Source: Arthrobacter silvisoli (GTDB lineage Bacteria; Actinomycetota; Actinomycetes; Actinomycetales; Micrococcaceae). Taken from it: DNA of 64,000 bases. Below, one piece after another: positions 7,568 to 17,775 of this stretch. The notes beneath the pieces are model-generated. The model had not been told where the DNA came from, did no database searches, and was given only the letters and a program-made list of their open reading frames with translations. Location: contig NZ_QRCU01000062.1 in NCBI RefSeq assembly GCF_003369445.1, positions 1 through 64,000 of the forward strand, given 5' to 3'. The translations under genes and the position numbers were made by a program. The number at the start of each line of letters is the position of its first letter. The first letter of the stretch is position 1.

Positions 7568-8821
7568 TCAGGACTGGCCGGTGACCGTCAGCGTGATGAG
7601 CACGCAGTTCAGGATGACGATCAGGGCGGCGCTGGTCCAGCCCGCGATCTTCAAGGCCGTGGAGTCCGTGTGGATACCCATGACGCTGCGGTTGCCCGTC
7701 AGGCGGATCAGCGGGATCAGGGCGAAGGGGATGCCGAAGCTGAGCAGCACCTGGCTGAGCACGAGTGCCAGGGTCGGTTCGATGCCGACGCCCAGGATGA
7801 CCAGGGCCGGAATGAGGGTGATCACGCGGCGGACCAGCAGCGGGATGCGGATCGTCAGCAGCCCGCCCATGATGGTGGCGCCCGCATAGCAGCCCACCGA
7901 GGTCGAGGCCAGGCCGGAAGCGAGCAGGCCGATCGCGAAGACGACGCCGATCACCGGGCCGAGGGCGGATGTGACGGCGGCGTGCGCACCCGCGATGGTG
8001 TCCGTTCCCTCGATGCCGCGCAGGCTCGAGGCGGCCAGGAGCAGCATGGAGACGTTCACGACGCCGGCCAGCAACAGGGCCCCGACGACGTCGAAACGCG
8101 TCGCCCGGATGAGTCGGGTCCGCACAGCGGGGTCCTCGGAGAAGCCGTGCCGGTCCCGGGCCAACGCGGAGTGCAGGTAGATTGCGTGCGGCATCACGGT
8201 GGCTCCCAGCATGCTCGCGGCGAGCAGGACCGTGTCCGTGCCTTCAAAACGGGGCAGCAGGCCACCCAGGGCACTGCCGCCGTCGGGCGCGTGGACGAAC
8301 AGGCCGGACATGAAGCCGACGGCGATGACCCCCAGCAGGACGAGGATCGCGTACTCGAAGGTGCGCTGCCCCCGCTGCGACTGCAGCGCCAGGAGCGCCA
8401 TGGAGGCCAGGCCGATGATGACACCGCCGGCCAGCAGCGGAACTCCGAACAGCAGGTTCAGGGCCACGGCCCCGCCGATCACCTCGGCCATGTCCGTGGC
8501 ACCGGCGACGATCTCGGCCTGGGCCCAGTACAGGCGGCGGCGCTTGGTGCCGAGGCGCTTGCCGAGGATTTCCGGCAGGCTCATGCCCGTGGCCAGGCCC
8601 AGCTTCGCCGACTGGTACTGCACCAGGACCGCCATGGCGTTGGCCATGACCAGCACCCACACCAGCAGGTAGCCGTAGCTCGCACCGGCGGTAAGGTTCG
8701 CGGCCACGTTCCCTGGATCGACGTAGGCGATGGCGGCCACGAAGGCCGGTCCGAGCAGCAGCAGGCGCGACCATGCCTTTGCCGGTGTGGCACGGGTCCG
8801 GAGGGTGGTGGTTGTGGCCAT
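7568..8821 (-). CDS. mntH: Nramp-type divalent metal (Mn2+) transporter
   Basis: A 417-residue proton-coupled manganese importer with about 11 transmembrane helices. The metal-binding DPGN of helix 1 is at residues 35-38 (IAYVDPGNVAANLTAG). The helix 6 motif ATVMPHAIYLHSAL carries the MPH triad. The transport signature GATDMAEVIGGAVALNLL is also present. It is a stand-alone gene whose upstream region contains a dyad suited to an MntR-type repressor. It is divergent from an Lrp regulator with which it has no obvious functional link. Confidence 0.93.
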   Translation of the reverse strand: MATTTTLRTRATPAKAWSRLLLLGPAFVAAIAYVDPGNVAANLTAGASYGYLLVWVLVMANAMAVLVQYQSAKLGLATGMSLPEILGKRLGTKRRRLYWAQAEIVAGATDMAEVIGGAVALNLLFGVPLLAGGVIIGLASMALLALQSQRGQRTFEYAILVLLGVIAVGFMSGLFVHAPDGGSALGGLLPRFEGTDTVLLAASMLGATVMPHAIYLHSALARDRHGFSEDPAVRTRLIRATRFDVVGALLLAGVVNVSMLLLAASSLRGIEGTDTIAGAHAAVTSALGPVIGVVFAIGLLASGLASTSVGCYAGATIMGGLLTIRIPLLVRRVITLIPALVILGVGIEPTLALVLSQVLLSFGIPFALIPLIRLTGNRSVMGIHTDSTALKIAGWTSAALIVILNCVLITLTVTGQS

Positions 8822-8864
8822 GGGGGTCCTTCAGCGTCAAGGCATCTGTTACGAGGATAACGAA

Positions 8865-8885
8865 TATTTAGGCATGCCGAAAATA
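8865..8885. promoter_or_regulatory. Candidate MntR-type operator upstream of mntH
   Basis: A dyad centred on GGCATGCC is flanked by TATTT on one side and AAAATA on the other, in an AT-rich stretch 44 bp before the mntH start. Position and symmetry fit a DtxR/MntR-family manganese repressor. The regulator gene is not in the window. Confidence 0.5.
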
Positions 8886-8992
8886 CGTTTTTAGGAGCGC
8901 CGATCAAGTGCCGCCCCGGATGCCTGAGCAGGCACGCTCAGCGTGGATACGGCGTGCGGCCCGGGCAACGCGGCATAATCGGGTGGATGGTC

Positions 8993-9958
8993 ATGAACGC
9001 ACCTTTGCGCGAGCTGGACGGCCTGGACCGGCGGATCGTTGGAGCCCTCCAGGTCAACGGCCGCGCCTCATGGCGCCGGATAGCCGAGGTGCTGGGGGAG
9101 TCCTTCAGTACCGTGACCCGGCGCGGCATGGCGCTGCTCGAATCCGGGACGGTGCGGGTCGCCGGGCTCGTGACCCTCGGCCCCACCCACCTGGTGGAGG
9201 TCCAGTGCGAACCGGCAAAGCTGGCCGGCATCGCGGAAGAGCTGGCCAAAGACCCGGACGCCAACTTCCTCTACGCCCTCACCAGCCCCACCCGGCTGCT
9301 CTTCGAAGTCCAGGCCCGGCCCGGCCGGCTTTCCAGCCTGGTGCTGGAGGAACTCCCGGCGCTCGACGGTGTCACGCAGGTGAACGCCTGGCCCCTCATG
9401 GAGTATTTCCGCACCGTGGCCGAGTGGCACCCCGGCCCCGTCACCGCCGAGGAGACCGCGGCACTGCAGGACTTCCCCTCGCCATTGTCCCGGCCCAGTG
9501 CCAGTGCCATGCTCGACGACGTCGACACGCGGCTCGTGCAGTTGCTCGTCGAGGACGGCCGCGTTCCGGTGGCCGAACTCGGCGAAGCCGTGGGCCTGTC
9601 CGCTCCGGCCGTCCGGCGCCGGCTCAACGCCCTGTTCGAACAGGACACCCTCACCGTCCGGGCCATCGTTGAACCCGCGGATATCGGCCTGCCCATCGAG
9701 GCCGTCATCTGGGTCCGCACGGCACCCACGGACGTCGTGGAGGTCGGCCGGCTCCTCGGTGGGGAACCGGCCGTGCGCTATGCGGCGATGGCCCTGGGCG
9801 AGTTCCAGATCATGGCCAACGTGACGCTCGCGAGCCTGAACGAACTGCGCGCCTTCCTGCTCGAATCCCCCTGGGCCGGGCGCGCCCTTGCCGTGCGCAG
9901 TTCGCTCGTGGTCCGCGCATACAAGCGCGGCGGCGTGCGCATGCCCGAGCGCCCCTGA
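8993..9958 (+). CDS. Lrp/AsnC regulator with two tandem modules
   Basis: About 321 residues, twice the usual Lrp length. Module 1 has an HTH in ELDGLDRRIVGALQ, RASWRRIAEVLGESFSTVTRR, followed by a ligand-binding half. Module 2 restarts at DDVDTRLVQLLVEDGRVPVAELGEAVGLS with its own RAM-type half ending near LVVRAYKR. Such proteins respond to amino acids or related metabolites. I chose the ATG at 8993, six bases after GGGTGG; an ATG at 8987 is also possible. No clear target operon lies next to it, since mntH is an unlikely partner. Confidence 0.82.
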   Translation: MNAPLRELDGLDRRIVGALQVNGRASWRRIAEVLGESFSTVTRRGMALLESGTVRVAGLVTLGPTHLVEVQCEPAKLAGIAEELAKDPDANFLYALTSPTRLLFEVQARPGRLSSLVLEELPALDGVTQVNAWPLMEYFRTVAEWHPGPVTAEETAALQDFPSPLSRPSASAMLDDVDTRLVQLLVEDGRVPVAELGEAVGLSAPAVRRRLNALFEQDTLTVRAIVEPADIGLPIEAVIWVRTAPTDVVEVGRLLGGEPAVRYAAMALGEFQIMANVTLASLNELRAFLLESPWAGRALAVRSSLVVRAYKRGGVRMPERP

Positions 9959-10028
9959 ACTGCTCTGATTCCAGCCGGGGCTGCCGGCGGGTGCGTGGTG
10001 GCGGCGTTGTGTTGTCGGTAGTGCCGCT

Positions 10029-11429
10029 CTAGACCGCGGAAACGGAGTTCTGCTGGGCGGTCCAGGCTGCGTAACTGCCGTCAAGTTCAACGACGTCATA
10101 CCCGGCCCGGCGCAGGGCGCTGGCTGCGACGGAGTTCCGCACGCCGGATTGGCAGTAGGTCACGATGGTGCCAATGACAGGCAGTTCGCCGAGGTGCCAC
10201 ATGAGCCGGCCGCCGCTGAGCTGGTGCGAACCAGGAATGTGGCCGGCCGTGTGCTCGGTCTTGTTGCGGACATCCAGGATCATGGCGGCGTCAAAACCAT
10301 CCAGTTCCTTGGGCTGGATGAGCTTCGGGGCGGTCGTGGGCAGGCCTTCGATGCTGGTGAGGTACCCGGCGACGTTGTCGATGCCGACGCGTACGAGGTG
10401 GTCCCACATGTCCTGCGCGGTTTCCTGGTTGGAGGCGAGGAGCACCAGCGGGTTCTTGTCGGTTTCCGGGTTGACGACCCAGGCACCGTAGCTGGCTACT
10501 GACTTGCCGGCCGGAACGTTCAGGGAACGAGCCACGGTGCCTTGGTGGACCTCACCGTTGGAACGGGTGTCGATGAATGTGACTTTGTCCGCTGCCAGGT
10601 CCTTGGCGACATCGGCGCTGTCCAGTTCCCTGAGGGGCGTGCGTTCGCCCATGACGGCCGGTCCTTCACGGTTTTCCCGCTTCATCCGGCCGAAGTAGGC
10701 GTGGGCATCCGGCTGGCCGTCGAGGAGTTCGTCGATGAAGCCCTGCTCGTCATTCGCTGCGAGGTAGGGTCCCCACCAGGCATAGAGGCGTTCGTAGCCG
10801 ACGGTGGAGGACGGAACGGCACCGAGGGCCTTGCCGCACGCGCTGCCTGCACCGTGGGCCGGGTGGACCTGGACGTAGTCCGGCAGGGTGAGGAATTTGT
10901 CCCGGAGGCTGGCGAACAGTTGCCTGGCGCCTTCGAAACGGGTGTCGATGCCGCCGGCTGCTTCGTCGAGCAGGTCCGGCCGGCCGAGGTCGCCGGAGAA
11001 GACGAAGTCACCCGAGAGGAGGTAACCGGGCTGGTCGCTGAACGCACCGTCGGTCACCAGGAAAGACAGGTGTTCCGGAGTGTGCCCGGGTGTATGGATG
11101 GCCTTGATGGTGATGTTGCCCAAGGTGACGGTGTCTCCGTCATGGAGCCGTTCGCCGTCGAACCCGTACTGCCAGTCCGGGCCGCCTTCGCCGGAGAGGT
11201 AGACCGTTGCCCCGGTGGCCGCGGCCAGCTCGCGGGTACCGGAGAGGTAGTCGGCGTGGATGTGGGTCTCGGTGACGGCGATGATCTTCATGCCGTTCTT
11301 CTCAGCCAGGGACCGATAGACGGCGATGTCGCGCCGGCCGTCCACCACGATGGCTTCTCCCTTGGCCTGGCAGCCGATGAGGTAGCTGGCCTGGGCAAGG
11401 TCTTCGTCGTAAATACGCTCGATAAGCAT
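10029..11429 (-). CDS. cstB: Persulfide dioxygenase-rhodanese fusion (CstB-like)
   Basis: A 466-residue three-domain protein. Residues 1-250 form a metallo-beta-lactamase fold of the ETHE1/GloB type, with THIHADYLSG (H56, H58, D60), HTPGHTPEH (H112, H116) and LSGDFVFSGDLGRPDL. A first rhodanese domain (about 268-365) lacks the catalytic cysteine (LLASNQETAQD). A second (about 370-460) has it in YCQSGVRNS (C426). This arrangement of dioxygenase, dead rhodanese and active rhodanese is that of CstB, which oxidises low-molecular-weight persulfides and makes thiosulfate. It is followed upstream by thioredoxin and rhodaneses and faces a CstR-like repressor. Confidence 0.88.
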   Translation of the reverse strand: MLIERIYDEDLAQASYLIGCQAKGEAIVVDGRRDIAVYRSLAEKNGMKIIAVTETHIHADYLSGTRELAAATGATVYLSGEGGPDWQYGFDGERLHDGDTVTLGNITIKAIHTPGHTPEHLSFLVTDGAFSDQPGYLLSGDFVFSGDLGRPDLLDEAAGGIDTRFEGARQLFASLRDKFLTLPDYVQVHPAHGAGSACGKALGAVPSSTVGYERLYAWWGPYLAANDEQGFIDELLDGQPDAHAYFGRMKRENREGPAVMGERTPLRELDSADVAKDLAADKVTFIDTRSNGEVHQGTVARSLNVPAGKSVASYGAWVVNPETDKNPLVLLASNQETAQDMWDHLVRVGIDNVAGYLTSIEGLPTTAPKLIQPKELDGFDAAMILDVRNKTEHTAGHIPGSHQLSGGRLMWHLGELPVIGTIVTYCQSGVRNSVAASALRRAGYDVVELDGSYAAWTAQQNSVSAV

Positions 11430-11486
11430 GGTGCTCTCCTTGGATGAAAGGGACGTTTGTTGTGTCCTGGCTGGACGGGCCCTGTT

Positions 11487-11849
11487 TCAGCCGTGTTGGT
11501 GTCCGGCAGCGTTCCGGAGCTTTGTCATGTCCAGGTTCCTTACTCCCTGGATGACTTCTTCCAGGCCTGCGGCGTTGAGTGCTCCGGGTCGGGCGAAGAC
11601 GAGCGTCCTGTTCTTGAAGGCCATCAGGGTGGGGATGGAGGTGATGTTCGCTGCGGCGGCGAGGGCTTGTTCGGCTTCGGTGTCGACCTTGGCGAAGGTG
11701 ATGTCCGGGTGCCTGTCGGCGGCGGCTCCGTAGGTGGGGGCGAACATGCGGCAGGGACCGCACCAGGCTGCCCAGAAGTCAACGAACACGATCTCGTTGT
11801 TCTCCAGGGTCCCGGCGAAGCTTTGTCCGGTGATGTCGATGGTTGTCAT
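11487..11849 (-). CDS. Thioredoxin
   Basis: A 120-residue thioredoxin with the active site FWAAWCGPCRMFAP (C30 and C33), cis-proline loop SIPTLMAFKN and a short C-terminal tail ending HQHG. It lies 57 bp upstream of the CstB-like gene and on the same strand. In this setting it probably reduces persulfides or disulfides formed during sulfide stress. It is unlikely to be the housekeeping thioredoxin, because no reductase is adjacent. Confidence 0.9.
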   Translation of the reverse strand: MTTIDITGQSFAGTLENNEIVFVDFWAAWCGPCRMFAPTYGAAADRHPDITFAKVDTEAEQALAAAANITSIPTLMAFKNRTLVFARPGALNAAGLEEVIQGVRNLDMTKLRNAAGHQHG

Positions 11850-11906
11850 CGTGTCTCGCGTCCTTTCGGGTGTTGTTCCGGCAGTTGGTGGGTGGGAGTA
11901 CAGGGA

Positions 11907-12203
11907 TCAGGTGGTGGGAAGGCCGGCGCGGGTCCAGGCGATCATGCCGCCGGCCATGGTGTCAGCCGTGTACCCTGCTCCGTTCAGGGCGTCGGCGACG
12001 CGGGCTGAGCGGCCGCCGCTGCGGCACACGGCGATGACGGGCACGGCCGGGTCCAGTTCTGACAAGCGGGCCCGCAACTGGCCCATCGGGATGTGCAGGG
12101 CGCCGGGGATCATGCCCTCGACGACCTCGAGGTCCTCGCGGACGTCCAGGATGCGCGCAGTGGAGCGGCGCCGGTCGGCGTCGGTGACGGTGATTTCAGC
12201 CAT
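11907..12203 (-). CDS. Single-domain rhodanese
   Basis: A 98-residue rhodanese-like sulfurtransferase with active loop AVCRSGGRSARVA (cysteine C60), preceded by RILDVREDLEVVEGMIPGAL and followed by GGMIAWTRAGLP. It would carry sulfane sulfur as a cysteine persulfide. It is 33 bp downstream of another rhodanese, in the operon under the CstR-like repressor. Confidence 0.88.
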   Translation of the reverse strand: MAEITVTDADRRRSTARILDVREDLEVVEGMIPGALHIPMGQLRARLSELDPAVPVIAVCRSGGRSARVADALNGAGYTADTMAGGMIAWTRAGLPTT

Positions 12204-12236
12204 GGGGGTTCTCCTTTGAAGCGGTGGGGTTGCTCT

Positions 12237-13009
<773 letters not shown>

Positions 13010-13067
13010 TCGATCCGCCGCCCCGGGGAACCGGGACGCATGCACTCAGTACCCGCCTTCCCGTGAC

Positions 13068-13088
13068 GCCGGGCGCCCCGCGCCCGGC
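13068..13088. terminator. GC-rich hairpin after cstR
   Basis: GCCGGGCGC and GCGCCCGGC pair perfectly around a three-base loop about 100 bp after the repressor stop, next to the larger palindromic element. It lacks a U-tract, so its terminator role is tentative. Confidence 0.4.
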
Positions 13089-13097
13089 CCCGTCCTC

Positions 13098-13181
13098 CCT
13101 GACCTCTTTGAATCGCGATGGCCCGCGACCCGCCGTGAACCACGGCGCGTCGCGGGCTTTGTCGTGCCAAAGAAGGTCAGG
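13098..13181. repeat. Palindromic intergenic repeat, copy 1
   Basis: An 84-bp element bounded by CCTGACCTCTTTGAA and CCAAAGAAGGTCAGG, with an inner stem GCCCGCGAC/GTCGCGGGC. It closely matches a second copy at 19375-19459. Ends, inner stem and the CGTGCCAAAGAAGGTCAGG tail are shared. The two-level dyad suggests a folded RNA or a miniature repetitive element. Confidence 0.85.
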
Positions 13182-13371
13182 GCGGCTGCCCCGACTCACC
13201 CTGCATGACGCTGCCGTGCGCCCGTCGCCCGTACCCCGCGCGTCTCCAACGCGCCAAGAAAATCCCCCGCACCCCTAGCCAAACGTGATTGGCGCCACTA
13301 TGGTGATTCATTAACTCCAACTAGGCCGTATGAACGGTTCAAAAGGAAATCAAACAAAGGTTCTATGAATC
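13182..13371. other. Promoter region of the amidase operon
   Basis: Together with the repeats before it, this makes a 400-bp gap between the repressor and the amidase. The last 100 bp become AT-rich and must contain the operon promoter. I see no confident -35/-10 pair, riboswitch or small gene. Confidence 0.4.
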
Positions 13372-14799
13372 ATGATGAATGAATTGGTGTACCGCGGGGC
13401 GGTGGAGCTCGCAGGGCTCCTGCGCTCCCGTGAGGTATCCGCCGTCGAGGTGCTCGAAGCCCACCTCGAACAGATTGACCGCCTCAATCCGCTCGTGAAC
13501 GCCGTGGTCACCATCGATGAAGACGGTGCCCGCGCGGCCGCGGCAGAGGCCGACCGCAAGCTCGCCGCAGGCCTCGCCCCCGGGCCCCTGCACGGCCTGC
13601 CCGTCAGCTTCAAGGACACCGCCCGCACGGCAGGGATGCGCACCACCTTCGGGCACCCGCGCCACGCCGATTTCGTGCCGGACTTCAACGACCTGCACGT
13701 GCAGCGGATCCTGGACGCCGGAGCCATCCGCGTGGGCAAGACCAACGTGCCGGAATACGCCGCCGGCTCGCACACCTTCAACCGGCTCTTCGGCACCACC
13801 CGGAACCCCTACGACCCCACCAAGTCGGCCGGTGGCAGCAGCGGCGGCGCGGCGGCGGCACTGGCCTCCGGCTTCCAGCCGATCGCCGACGGCAGCGACA
13901 TGGGTGGCTCCCTGCGCAACCCGGCGTCGTTCTGCAATGTGGTGGGCCTGCGCCCGACGCCGGGCATGGTCCCCAACACCGACGGCGGCAACGTCTTCTT
14001 CCCGCTGGGCGTCGCGGGTCCGATGGGCCGCACCGCGGAGGACACCGCGCTGCTCTTCTCGGCCATGCGCGGGGCCACCCCGGACGACCCCTTCTCCGTC
14101 TTCCCGGTCGAGCAAGGGCACACCGGCGAGCCGTCCCCGCAGGACTTCGCCGGGTTGCGCATCGCCTACGCCCCCACCCTGGGCGGCCGCATCCCGGTGG
14201 CCCGCGAAGTGCTGGACGTGCTGGACCCCCAGGCCAAGGCACTGGCGGAACTCGGCGCCCACGTGGAGATCGACTGCCCGGACCTGGACGGCTCCGACGA
14301 AGTGTTCCGGGTGCTGCGGGCGGCCAGCTTCCACGCCGCCTGGGGAGACGACCTCGACGCCGAGCCAGGCCTGTTCAACCATTTCCTCTCCGGAAACATC
14401 CGCGACGGCGCCGGCCTGAGCGGGCGCGACGTGTTCCGGGCCGAGGAAGGCATGACCCGCCTTATCCGCAAGGCGGCGGAGTTCTTCACCCGCTACGACC
14501 TTGTGATCGCGCCGGCCTCCCAGCTGGCGCCGTTCGACGCCGACCTCGAATACCCCACCGAGATCGAGGGGCAGCAGCTCGACAGCTACCTCGACTGGAT
14601 GCGCGCCCCGTACCTGTTCACCCCGCTGGGACTCCCGGCCCTGTCCGTCCCGGCCGGCTTCACGCCGTCGGGCCTTCCCGTCGGCCTCCAGATGGTCGGC
14701 GCACGCGGCAGCGATGTCCGCCTGCTCCGCCTCGCCTCGGCCTTCGAACAACTCTCATCCTGCTCAGCCGTTCGCCCCCAAGGAGCTGCAGTCCTATGA
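13372..14799 (+). CDS. Amidase (amidase signature family)
   Basis: A 475-residue amidase with the Ser-cisSer-Lys triad: K81 (SFKDTARTAG), S156/S157 (SAGGSSGGAAAAL) and nucleophile S180 (GSDMGGSLRNPASF). It hydrolyses a carboxylic amide to acid and ammonia; the substrate cannot be deduced. It opens a five-gene operon in which every junction overlaps by one or four bases. The next genes are a two-part sodium symporter, a CoA-transferase and a carboxyltransferase, so the acid produced is probably converted to a CoA thioester. The start is one of two consecutive ATGs at 13372 and 13375. Confidence 0.88.
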   Translation: MMNELVYRGAVELAGLLRSREVSAVEVLEAHLEQIDRLNPLVNAVVTIDEDGARAAAAEADRKLAAGLAPGPLHGLPVSFKDTARTAGMRTTFGHPRHADFVPDFNDLHVQRILDAGAIRVGKTNVPEYAAGSHTFNRLFGTTRNPYDPTKSAGGSSGGAAAALASGFQPIADGSDMGGSLRNPASFCNVVGLRPTPGMVPNTDGGNVFFPLGVAGPMGRTAEDTALLFSAMRGATPDDPFSVFPVEQGHTGEPSPQDFAGLRIAYAPTLGGRIPVAREVLDVLDPQAKALAELGAHVEIDCPDLDGSDEVFRVLRAASFHAAWGDDLDAEPGLFNHFLSGNIRDGAGLSGRDVFRAEEGMTRLIRKAAEFFTRYDLVIAPASQLAPFDADLEYPTEIEGQQLDSYLDWMRAPYLFTPLGLPALSVPAGFTPSGLPVGLQMVGARGSDVRLLRLASAFEQLSSCSAVRPQGAAVL

Positions 14800-15083
14800 G
14801 TACCGTCCTCGCCTCACCCAAGCGGCTTTCCATCGCCGCAGTCCCCATCATCGGCATGATCGCCACCCCCTTCCTGCCCTTCGTTTCCACCCCCACCCTG
14901 TGGCTGGGCCTGCCCGCCGCAATCGTCTGGATGGGCCTGATGATCATCGCCACGGTGGCGGCCCTGCAGATCATCGAGCGCAGCTACCTGCGCGAAGGCG
15001 GCGCCGAACTGGACCGGCTCGAACTCGAACTGTCCGAACAGCGCCGGGCCGCACTCGACGCGAACGGACCGGAGGCCCACTGA
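14796..15083 (+). CDS. DUF3311 small membrane subunit of SSS symporter
   Basis: A 95-residue membrane protein with two helices (residues about 10-32 and 36-60) and a charged C-terminal tail rich in Glu and Arg. DUF3311 proteins are routinely found immediately before a sodium:solute symporter, as here, and are presumed accessory subunits. Its ATG overlaps the amidase stop (ATGA) and its TGA overlaps the symporter ATG by one base. Confidence 0.85.
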   Translation: MSTVLASPKRLSIAAVPIIGMIATPFLPFVSTPTLWLGLPAAIVWMGLMIIATVAALQIIERSYLREGGAELDRLELELSEQRRAALDANGPEAH

Positions 15084-16537
15084 TGCTTACTGTCGCCATC
15101 ATCATCGGAATCATCGGCATCGGCGCCCTAGGCATCGCCGGCCGCCGCCGCCAGACCGAACTCTCCGGCTGGACGGTCGGGAAGCGCGACCTGCCCCGCT
15201 GGACCACCTGGTTCCTGCAGGCCGGCGAATCCCTCACCACCTTCAGCTTCCTGGGCCTGGCGGGCATCGCCTTCGGCGGCGGCGTCGCAGCGCTCTTCGC
15301 CGTCGCCTACCTGACCATCACCTGCATCCTGCAGTACTTCGTGGTCCCGCGGCAGCGCGAACTGGGCGCGCACCGCGGCTACCTGACCATGGCCGATTTC
15401 TTCGGGGACCGCTTCAAGAGCAAGTCCCTGGGCAAGACCGTTGCCCTCGTCGGCGCCGTCTTCCTCATCCCGTACCTGCAGCTGCAGATCACCGGCCTCG
15501 GCCTGATCGTCCAGCTGGCCACGGGCAGCGAATCGGCCCGCGGTTACAGCATGGCCGTGGCCAGCGTCCTGGTGGTCGTCTTCGTCATCTGGGCGGGCAT
15601 CCGCGGCCTGGCCAAGGTGGCCATCTTCAAGGACTTCGCCATGCTCGCGGCCCTCGTGATCGTCCTGGCCGGCGTGGTCGCCGGCATCGGCGGCATTCCG
15701 GACATCTTCGCCAAGGTCATCGACACCGCCCCGGACTACCTCACCGTCACCCGGCCCGGCTTCGATGCCACCTTCTGGGTGACCTCCGTGATCGTGACGA
15801 GCATCGGTGCCGGCCTGAACACCTTCCCGCACCTGTGGCCGCCGGTCCTGGCCGCCAAGAGCGGGGCCGTGCTCCGGGACAACGTCAAGTGGCTCGCCAT
15901 TTACCAGTTCCTGCTGCTCATCCCCATCACCGCCGGCATCGCCGCCACACTCATCCTCGACCCCAAGACCAAAGGGAACCAGGTCCTGCTGAGCATCGCC
16001 CAGCACACCCTGCCCGAGCCCCTCATCGCGGTCATCGCGATCGGCGGCGCGGCGGCCGCCATGGTTCCGGCCGGCGCTATTGCCATGGGCATATCCTCGC
16101 TGGTCTCCAACAACCTGCTCACGGTCAAGAACCCCAAGCTGCGGTTCCGGCTCAACCATGTGGTGGTCGCCGTCGCCGTCGGCCTTGCGCTGGTCTTCGG
16201 GCTGGCGAAGTCGGACATCGGCGCGCTGCTGCTGCTCACCTATGGCGGCCTCACCCAACTGGCGCCCGCCGTCGCGATCGCCATCGGCCGCAAGGTGCGT
16301 GTCGGCGCGGTCCCGGTCAACTTGGGCATCATCACCGGCACACTCACGGTGGCCCTCATAACCTTCGGAAACATCCCCACCGGCGGGGTGGATTCGGGCC
16401 TGATCGCCCTGGCCCCGAACCTCCTGGTCCTCGTCATCGGGGAGTTCATCCGGCGCCGCCGCAACCCGCTGGAGGTCCACGACACCGCGGACGAGGACCC
16501 GCTCAGCGGACGCCGGGCAGTCGGAGCCCCGGTATGA
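15083..16537 (+). CDS. Sodium:solute symporter (SSS family)
   Basis: A 484-residue symporter with about 13 transmembrane helices. The N-terminus WTVGKRDLPRWTTWFLQAGESLTTFSFLGLAG and GYLTMADFFGDRFKSK are characteristic of the SSS group that includes PanF-like and monocarboxylate transporters. It is preceded by its DUF3311 partner and followed, with an ATGA overlap, by a CoA-transferase. It probably imports the amide substrate or the acid handled by the operon. Confidence 0.88.
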   Translation: MLTVAIIIGIIGIGALGIAGRRRQTELSGWTVGKRDLPRWTTWFLQAGESLTTFSFLGLAGIAFGGGVAALFAVAYLTITCILQYFVVPRQRELGAHRGYLTMADFFGDRFKSKSLGKTVALVGAVFLIPYLQLQITGLGLIVQLATGSESARGYSMAVASVLVVVFVIWAGIRGLAKVAIFKDFAMLAALVIVLAGVVAGIGGIPDIFAKVIDTAPDYLTVTRPGFDATFWVTSVIVTSIGAGLNTFPHLWPPVLAAKSGAVLRDNVKWLAIYQFLLLIPITAGIAATLILDPKTKGNQVLLSIAQHTLPEPLIAVIAIGGAAAAMVPAGAIAMGISSLVSNNLLTVKNPKLRFRLNHVVVAVAVGLALVFGLAKSDIGALLLLTYGGLTQLAPAVAIAIGRKVRVGAVPVNLGIITGTLTVALITFGNIPTGGVDSGLIALAPNLLVLVIGEFIRRRRNPLEVHDTADEDPLSGRRAVGAPV

Positions 16538-17775
16538 CGGGCGCAGGCACGACGGGCACCGCGACCGGACCTCTGGACGGCACGCTCGTCGTCGACCTCT
16601 CCCGGGCGCTCGCCGGCCCGCACGCCGGCATGATGCTTGGCGACCTCGGTGCCCGGGTCATCAAGGTGGAGAATCCCGACGGCGGCGACGACACCCGCGG
16701 TTGGGGCCCGCCCTTCGTGGACACCCTGGAAGGCCGCGAGTCAACGTACTTCCTCTCCTGCAACCGGAACAAGGAATCCCTGCGACTGGACCTGAAGTCG
16801 GCAGACGGCAAGGACACCCTGCGTGAACTCCTGCGCCGGGCGGATGTGTTGATCGAGAACTTCCGCCCCGGCACCTTGGACCGGCTGGGCTTTGACCCCG
16901 CCACCCTGGAGGAGCTCAACCCGCGGCTGGTCGTGCTGGCCATCAGCGGCTTCGGGCACGACGGACCGGAAGGCCGCCGTGCCGGCTACGACCAGATCGC
17001 CCAGGGTGAGGCCGGACTGATGTCCCTCACCGGCTCCGGCCCGGAGGACCTGCAACGCGTCGGCGTCCCGATCGGCGACGTCCTGGCCGGAATCCACGGT
17101 GCCTACGGGGTGCTGGCGGCCCTGCTCGAACGGGAGCAGACCGGCCGCGGGAAAATCGTGCGGACCTCCTTGCTCTCCTCGATCGTTGGCGTGTTGGCGT
17201 TCCAGGGCACCCGCTGGACCGTGGGCGGTCAGGTGCCGCAGGCCCAGGGCAACCACCACCCGTCCATCGCGCCGTACGGGCTCTTCCGCTGCGCCGGCGG
17301 GGCCGTGCAGATCGCAGTCGGCTCCGAAGGGCTCTGGCAGCGATTCGCCGCCGAGTTCGGCCTGCCCGCCGCGGATAAACGCTGGAAGGACAACCAGTCC
17401 CGGGTCAGCAACCGGGCCGGGCTCATCGAAGCCATCGAAGCCGTCTTCGCGGAGACCGGATCGGAGCAACTGCTCGCCCGGCTGGAAGCAGCGGGCATCC
17501 CGGCCGGCCGCGTCCGTTCCCTGGACGAGGTCTTCGCCTGGGAGCAGACCCGCAGCCAGCACCTGCTCCTGGACGTCGAGCACCCCACGCTTGGCCGGAT
17601 CGGGATCCCGGGCTCCCCGCTGCGCTTCTTCGACGGTGATGGCACCGAAACCACCCGCCTGCAGCACACCGCCCCGCCCCGGCTCGGTGAGCACGACCAG
17701 AGCATCCGGGCCTGGCTGAACGAGGGCGCGCTGCTCGGTGCCGGGGCCAGCGCCGCAGGAACGGGCGCGCCATGA
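16534..17775 (+). CDS. CaiB/BaiF family (class III) CoA-transferase
   Basis: A 413-residue class III CoA-transferase. Family motifs are LSRALAGPHAGMMLGDLGARVIKVENPDGGDDTR at the N-terminus, ENFRPGTLDRLGF, and GYDQIAQGEAGLMSLTG with the conserved Asp that forms the acyl-enzyme anhydride. The C-terminus ends PRLGEHDQSIRAWL. The acyl donor and acceptor are unknown. It overlaps both neighbours by four bases. It may activate the acid released by the amidase to a CoA ester for the carboxyltransferase downstream. Confidence 0.9.
   Translation: MTGAGTTGTATGPLDGTLVVDLSRALAGPHAGMMLGDLGARVIKVENPDGGDDTRGWGPPFVDTLEGRESTYFLSCNRNKESLRLDLKSADGKDTLRELLRRADVLIENFRPGTLDRLGFDPATLEELNPRLVVLAISGFGHDGPEGRRAGYDQIAQGEAGLMSLTGSGPEDLQRVGVPIGDVLAGIHGAYGVLAALLEREQTGRGKIVRTSLLSSIVGVLAFQGTRWTVGGQVPQAQGNHHPSIAPYGLFRCAGGAVQIAVGSEGLWQRFAAEFGLPAADKRWKDNQSRVSNRAGLIEAIEAVFAETGSEQLLARLEAAGIPAGRVRSLDEVFAWEQTRSQHLLLDVEHPTLGRIGIPGSPLRFFDGDGTETTRLQHTAPPRLGEHDQSIRAWLNEGALLGAGASAAGTGAP

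Noticed and set aside
9959..10028. Possible tRNA in the gap between the Lrp and CstB-like genes
   Set aside because: No cloverleaf, T-arm or acceptor pairing is visible in the 70 bases.
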